From assembly GCA_002315595.1 (NCBI GenBank), contig DCHG01000029.1, positions 1 through 32,821 of the forward strand: a stretch of DNA of 32,821 nucleotides. Direction: 5' to 3'. The notes beneath the pieces were generated by a model, which worked only from the letters and a program-made list of their open reading frames with translations, was not told where the DNA came from and did no database searches. This document shows, piece by piece, positions 30,607 through 32,821 of this stretch. Position 1 is the first letter of the stretch, and the number at the start of each line of letters is the position of its first letter. The position numbers were made by a program, and so were the translations under genes. Origin of the DNA: Clostridiales bacterium UBA1758 (GTDB lineage: Bacteria > Bacillota > Clostridia > Oscillospirales > UBA1758).

Positions 30607-30641
30607 GGTAATAGATTACCACTTTTTCGTCAAAAACGCAA
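30607..30641 (-). promoter_or_regulatory. Promoter with palindromic operator before the DtxR-type gene
   Basis: The perfect inverted repeat GGTAAT-AG-ATTACC (30607-30620) overlaps a possible minus-strand -10 TAATCT (30613-30618), which lies 17 bases from a -35 TTGCGT (30636-30641). The position would let a repressor block polymerase, so it is a candidate autoregulatory site. Confidence 0.5.
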
Positions 30642-30656
30642 TCATTTCGTTAGAAA

Positions 30657-31574
30657 TTATGTTCTTTCTCTAACCCATTCAAAAATCGCGGTCCACGCCT
30701 CGTCCAGGTCTCGACCGTTTAGCAGATTATGCCGCAATCCCGGGACGAGTTTCATCGAGACATCCGCAATTCCCGCCGCAACCAATCGGTCACGGACGGT
30801 CGTCACTCCTTTGCCGAAGTCACCGAGGGGATCTTCTGCGCCGGAACAAAGAAACACGGGGAGGTCTTTCGAAATCGTCTCCACCCATTCTTTCCTTGAA
30901 ACATCGGCGTAAACATCCAAAAGGTCGCCGTACGCCGAGAGGGTGAAAATAAAACGGCGGGCCGGATCCGCGTTAAAGTCTTTGATAACCTCCGGATCGT
31001 GAGAAGACCATTCGATATAGGATTTCGGATGTCGAATTTTTCGATTATAATTCCCGAAAAGAAGGATCGACGTCAAAAGACCGCGGTGCTTTTCGCCGCG
31101 CAATCTCGCATAGCCGTGAACAAATTTCCGACCGAGGTTAAGCGTCGCTCTCGGTCCGCCCGTCGCAAGCAGGACGAGTCCGTCAATCTCGTTGCCGTAA
31201 TGTTCCGCAAATGAGCGTGCAAGAAACGATCCCATGCTGTTTCCGATGACAAAAAGTTTCGAATACGGGTACTCCTCTTTCAGGCGCAGTGTCAGTTCAT
31301 GGCAATCGGTGACCATATGCTTCCAACCGTCTGACGGTGCAAAATAGCCGTACCCGTCCTCGCCTACGGTCTTTCCGTGACCGAGCAGGTCAATACCGCA
31401 AAAGACATATCCCAGTTTTGTCCATTCCAACGCAAATTTTTCAAAAAGCATCATATATTCGGACATTCCATGGATAAATTGCACCACACCGACGATCTCG
31501 CCGTCCGGCACCCATTGATGCGCCACAACGCGGTTTTTTCCGTTTGCGGACAAATATGTAAATTCTTCGTACAT
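30657..31574 (-). CDS. Alpha/beta hydrolase (monoacylglycerol lipase/lysophospholipase-like)
   Basis: Serine hydrolase of 305 residues. Oxyanion region FIHGMSEY (near 33-40), GHGKT after strand 4, nucleophile elbow GNSMGS with Ser113, a likely acid Asp in GAEDPLGDFG and final His in GLRHNLLNG form the catalytic set of the lysophospholipase (Hydrolase_4) family. No signal peptide. The start MYEEFTYLS at 31572-31574 lies seven bases after AAAGGG; an in-frame GTG or ATG eight codons upstream is not favoured. Probably hydrolyses lipid or short-chain esters in the cytoplasm; true substrate unknown. Confidence 0.87.
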   Translation of the reverse strand: MYEEFTYLSANGKNRVVAHQWVPDGEIVGVVQFIHGMSEYMMLFEKFALEWTKLGYVFCGIDLLGHGKTVGEDGYGYFAPSDGWKHMVTDCHELTLRLKEEYPYSKLFVIGNSMGSFLARSFAEHYGNEIDGLVLLATGGPRATLNLGRKFVHGYARLRGEKHRGLLTSILLFGNYNRKIRHPKSYIEWSSHDPEVIKDFNADPARRFIFTLSAYGDLLDVYADVSRKEWVETISKDLPVFLCSGAEDPLGDFGKGVTTVRDRLVAAGIADVSMKLVPGLRHNLLNGRDLDEAWTAIFEWVRERT

Positions 31575-31592
31575 GATTGAACCCTTTCCGAG

Positions 31593-31606
31593 TCCCAAAT
31601 TTGGGA
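31593..31606. promoter_or_regulatory. 14-base palindrome in the hydrolase/SIS divergent spacer
   Basis: TCCCAAATTTGGGA is a perfect inverted repeat 18 bases upstream of the hydrolase start and 30 bases upstream of the -35 of the divergent gene. This is a typical operator geometry, but no cognate regulator gene is adjacent. Confidence 0.4.
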
Positions 31607-31636
31607 GAAATGCCGACTATAAAACGTCGAAAAGCA

Positions 31637-31665
31637 TTTACACGAATTGCAGATTATAGTATAAT
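31637..31665 (+). promoter_or_regulatory. Sigma-A promoter of the SIS-domain gene
   Basis: TTTACA (31637-31642), 17 bases, TATAAT (31660-31665). The leader to the ATG at 31733 is about 60 bases and ends in AAGGAG. Confidence 0.75.
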
Positions 31666-31732
31666 ATGTTTGTTTCGATTTTTCGACTCTTTTTTTGATT
31701 GGAAAAAACTTTCATTGATAAGGAGAATTATT

Positions 31733-32770
31733 ATGAGCATTATGCATAACGAAATGTTTGAACAGCCGCGTGTTCTGCGTGACGCCGCATCAAACAACGC
31801 CCCCACCCTTGAAAAGATTATTGCCGAGATCCGTTCCTATGCACCGCATACCGTTGTATTCGCCGCACGCGGATCCTCCGACCACGCCTGTATGTATGCC
31901 AAATACCTTCTCGAAATGTATGTCGGTATCCCGGTCTCTCTTTCGAGCCCGTCCGTCTATACCTGCTATAAGCGTCCGAGCGACCTTTCCGGCTGCGTCG
32001 TGATCGCCGTTTCCCAGTCAGGCATGGCGGCTGATGTTTTGGAAGTTGTCCGTTCTGCGAATGCTTCCGGCGCGATCACCATCGCCATGACCAACAATGC
32101 CGACTCCCCGGTCGCAAAAGAAGCAAAGTATCACCTGCATTGCTCCGCCGGTGAAGAAAAGGCACTTGCCGCCACCAAAACCTTTACCGCACAGATGTAT
32201 ATTCTGCTCGACCTCGTCACCCGTTGGTCCGAGGATCCTGAACTGAAAGCCGTTTTCGACAAAGTACCCGACATGGTCAACGAGGCACTGTCCTTTGAGC
32301 CGAAGATGATCGAACTCGCCAAGCGTTATCGCTTCATGTCCGATCTGTTCGTCCTTGCCCGCGGTGTTGCAAGCCCGATTGCATTCGAAACCGCCCTGAA
32401 AATGAGCGAGACCTCTTACATCCGCGCCCGCGGATATGCGATCTCGGACTTCTATCATGGTCCGTTCGCCATGGTCGACGCCACCACCGCCGTCATCATG
32501 ATTGCCTGCGACAAAACCGTTCGAGCCGACGCCCTTGCCATGCTTGACAAACTTGCCACGACCGACGCCGATGTGCTTGTCTACACCACCGACGACGAAA
32601 TTGCCGCCAAGGCGAAAAATGTCGTCCGTCTGCCCGACGGTTTCGAAGGCCCCGCCTGCGTATTCCCGGCGGTCGTCCTCAGCCAGATGCTTGCCCACGC
32701 CGTTACCCTTGAAAAGGGCATCGAACCCGACGTTTCCCGTGGTCTGAACAAAGTGACCATCACAAAATAA
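31733..32770 (+). CDS. SIS-domain sugar isomerase/deaminase (GlmS C-terminal-like)
   Basis: Two-SIS-domain protein of 345 residues, like the isomerase half of glucosamine-6-phosphate synthase without the glutaminase domain; relatives include AgaS, NagB-II and fructosamine deglycases. First SIS: FAARGSSDHACMYAKYLLE and AVSQSGMAADVLEVV, followed by GEEKALAATKTFTAQ. Second SIS: VLARGVASPIAFETALKMSETSYIRARGYAISDFYHGPFAMVD. The end, RGLNKVTITK, matches the C-terminal active-site loop of the family. Predicted to act on an amino-sugar phosphate in amino-sugar uptake or recycling; which one is not resolvable. ATG follows AAGGAGAATTATT. Confidence 0.88.
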   Translation: MSIMHNEMFEQPRVLRDAASNNAPTLEKIIAEIRSYAPHTVVFAARGSSDHACMYAKYLLEMYVGIPVSLSSPSVYTCYKRPSDLSGCVVIAVSQSGMAADVLEVVRSANASGAITIAMTNNADSPVAKEAKYHLHCSAGEEKALAATKTFTAQMYILLDLVTRWSEDPELKAVFDKVPDMVNEALSFEPKMIELAKRYRFMSDLFVLARGVASPIAFETALKMSETSYIRARGYAISDFYHGPFAMVDATTAVIMIACDKTVRADALAMLDKLATTDADVLVYTTDDEIAAKAKNVVRLPDGFEGPACVFPAVVLSQMLAHAVTLEKGIEPDVSRGLNKVTITK

Positions 32771-32794
32771 AAGTTATCTCAATCGGAGACGGAT

Positions 32795-32821
32795 ATGAAG
32801 CATATTTTTATCATCAACCCC
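32795..32821 (+). CDS. Start of a probable diacylglycerol kinase-family lipid kinase (partial)
   Basis: Only nine codons are inside the window (MKHIFIINP). GGAGA lies upstream at suitable distance and this opening matches the first strand of YegS/DgkB-type lipid kinases (MKHIFIINP.AG). It begins 24 bases after the SIS gene stop, so the two are probably co-transcribed. The identity rests on nine residues and is tentative. Confidence 0.45.

Overview
The window reads as chromosomal DNA of an endospore-forming member of the Clostridia (Firmicutes), possibly a gut Oscillospiraceae-like lineage. This is inferred from the gene content: a SipL-like SPOCS/LysM spore-coat protein, a zinc-ribbon L33 with four cysteines, a YabE-like G5/3D protein beside rsmA, the lepA-hemW pair, clean AGGAGG ribosome binding sites, and moderate G+C genes separated by AT-rich spacers with sigma-A promoters. 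No rRNA, CRISPR array, insertion sequence or complete prophage is visible.

Layout. 1-390: AT-rich DNA ending in the 3' half of a tRNA-Arg(CCU) with no matching 5' half, which looks like one end (att site) of an integrated element continuing left of the window. 390-4035 (minus): the transcription/translation cluster rpmG-secE-nusG-rplK-rplA, a terminator, then a DEAD-box RNA helicase. The usual rplJ-rplL-rpoB-rpoC genes do not follow. 4292-5524 (plus): ruvX and an alkaline-phosphatase-superfamily gene, divergent from the ribosomal cluster with overlapping promoters. 5571-10394 (minus): sipL-like gene, a split transketolase plus phosphoribosyltransferase operon, and a sugar isomerase/epimerase. 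10472-14788 (minus): a Ca2+-type P-ATPase and a Na+/phosphate cotransporter. 15032-17615 (minus): tRNA-Thr(CGU), a zinc-ribbon-tailed MscL, rsmA and a YabE-like 3D protein. 17906-19039 (minus): secreted Ig-like repeat protein. 19289-25932 (plus): lepA, hemW, ACT-domain protein, UPF0210 protein, a hexapeptide acetyltransferase and a polysaccharide deacetylase, closely packed. 25968-27586 (plus): mgtE behind a roughly 230-nt structured leader containing a 31-codon upstream ORF. 27662-32821: EamA permease, class-I glutamine-amidotransferase-like hydrolase, a DtxR-family regulator overlapping a lipoprotein gene, an alpha/beta hydrolase, a SIS-domain sugar isomerase and the first codons of a probable lipid kinase.

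Most genes are housekeeping. The parts most worth a second look are the mgtE leader (a 12-bp stem that buries the start of an upstream ORF, plus two competing anti-Shine-Dalgarno pairings), the tRNA-Arg attachment-site scar with its repeats, the twin leader elements before rplK and rplA, the DtxR-type regulator whose metal ligands mix MntR-like and DtxR-like residues, the MscL zinc-ribbon fusion, and a possible AUU start codon. All functional statements are inferred from sequence motifs read by eye; no database search was run.
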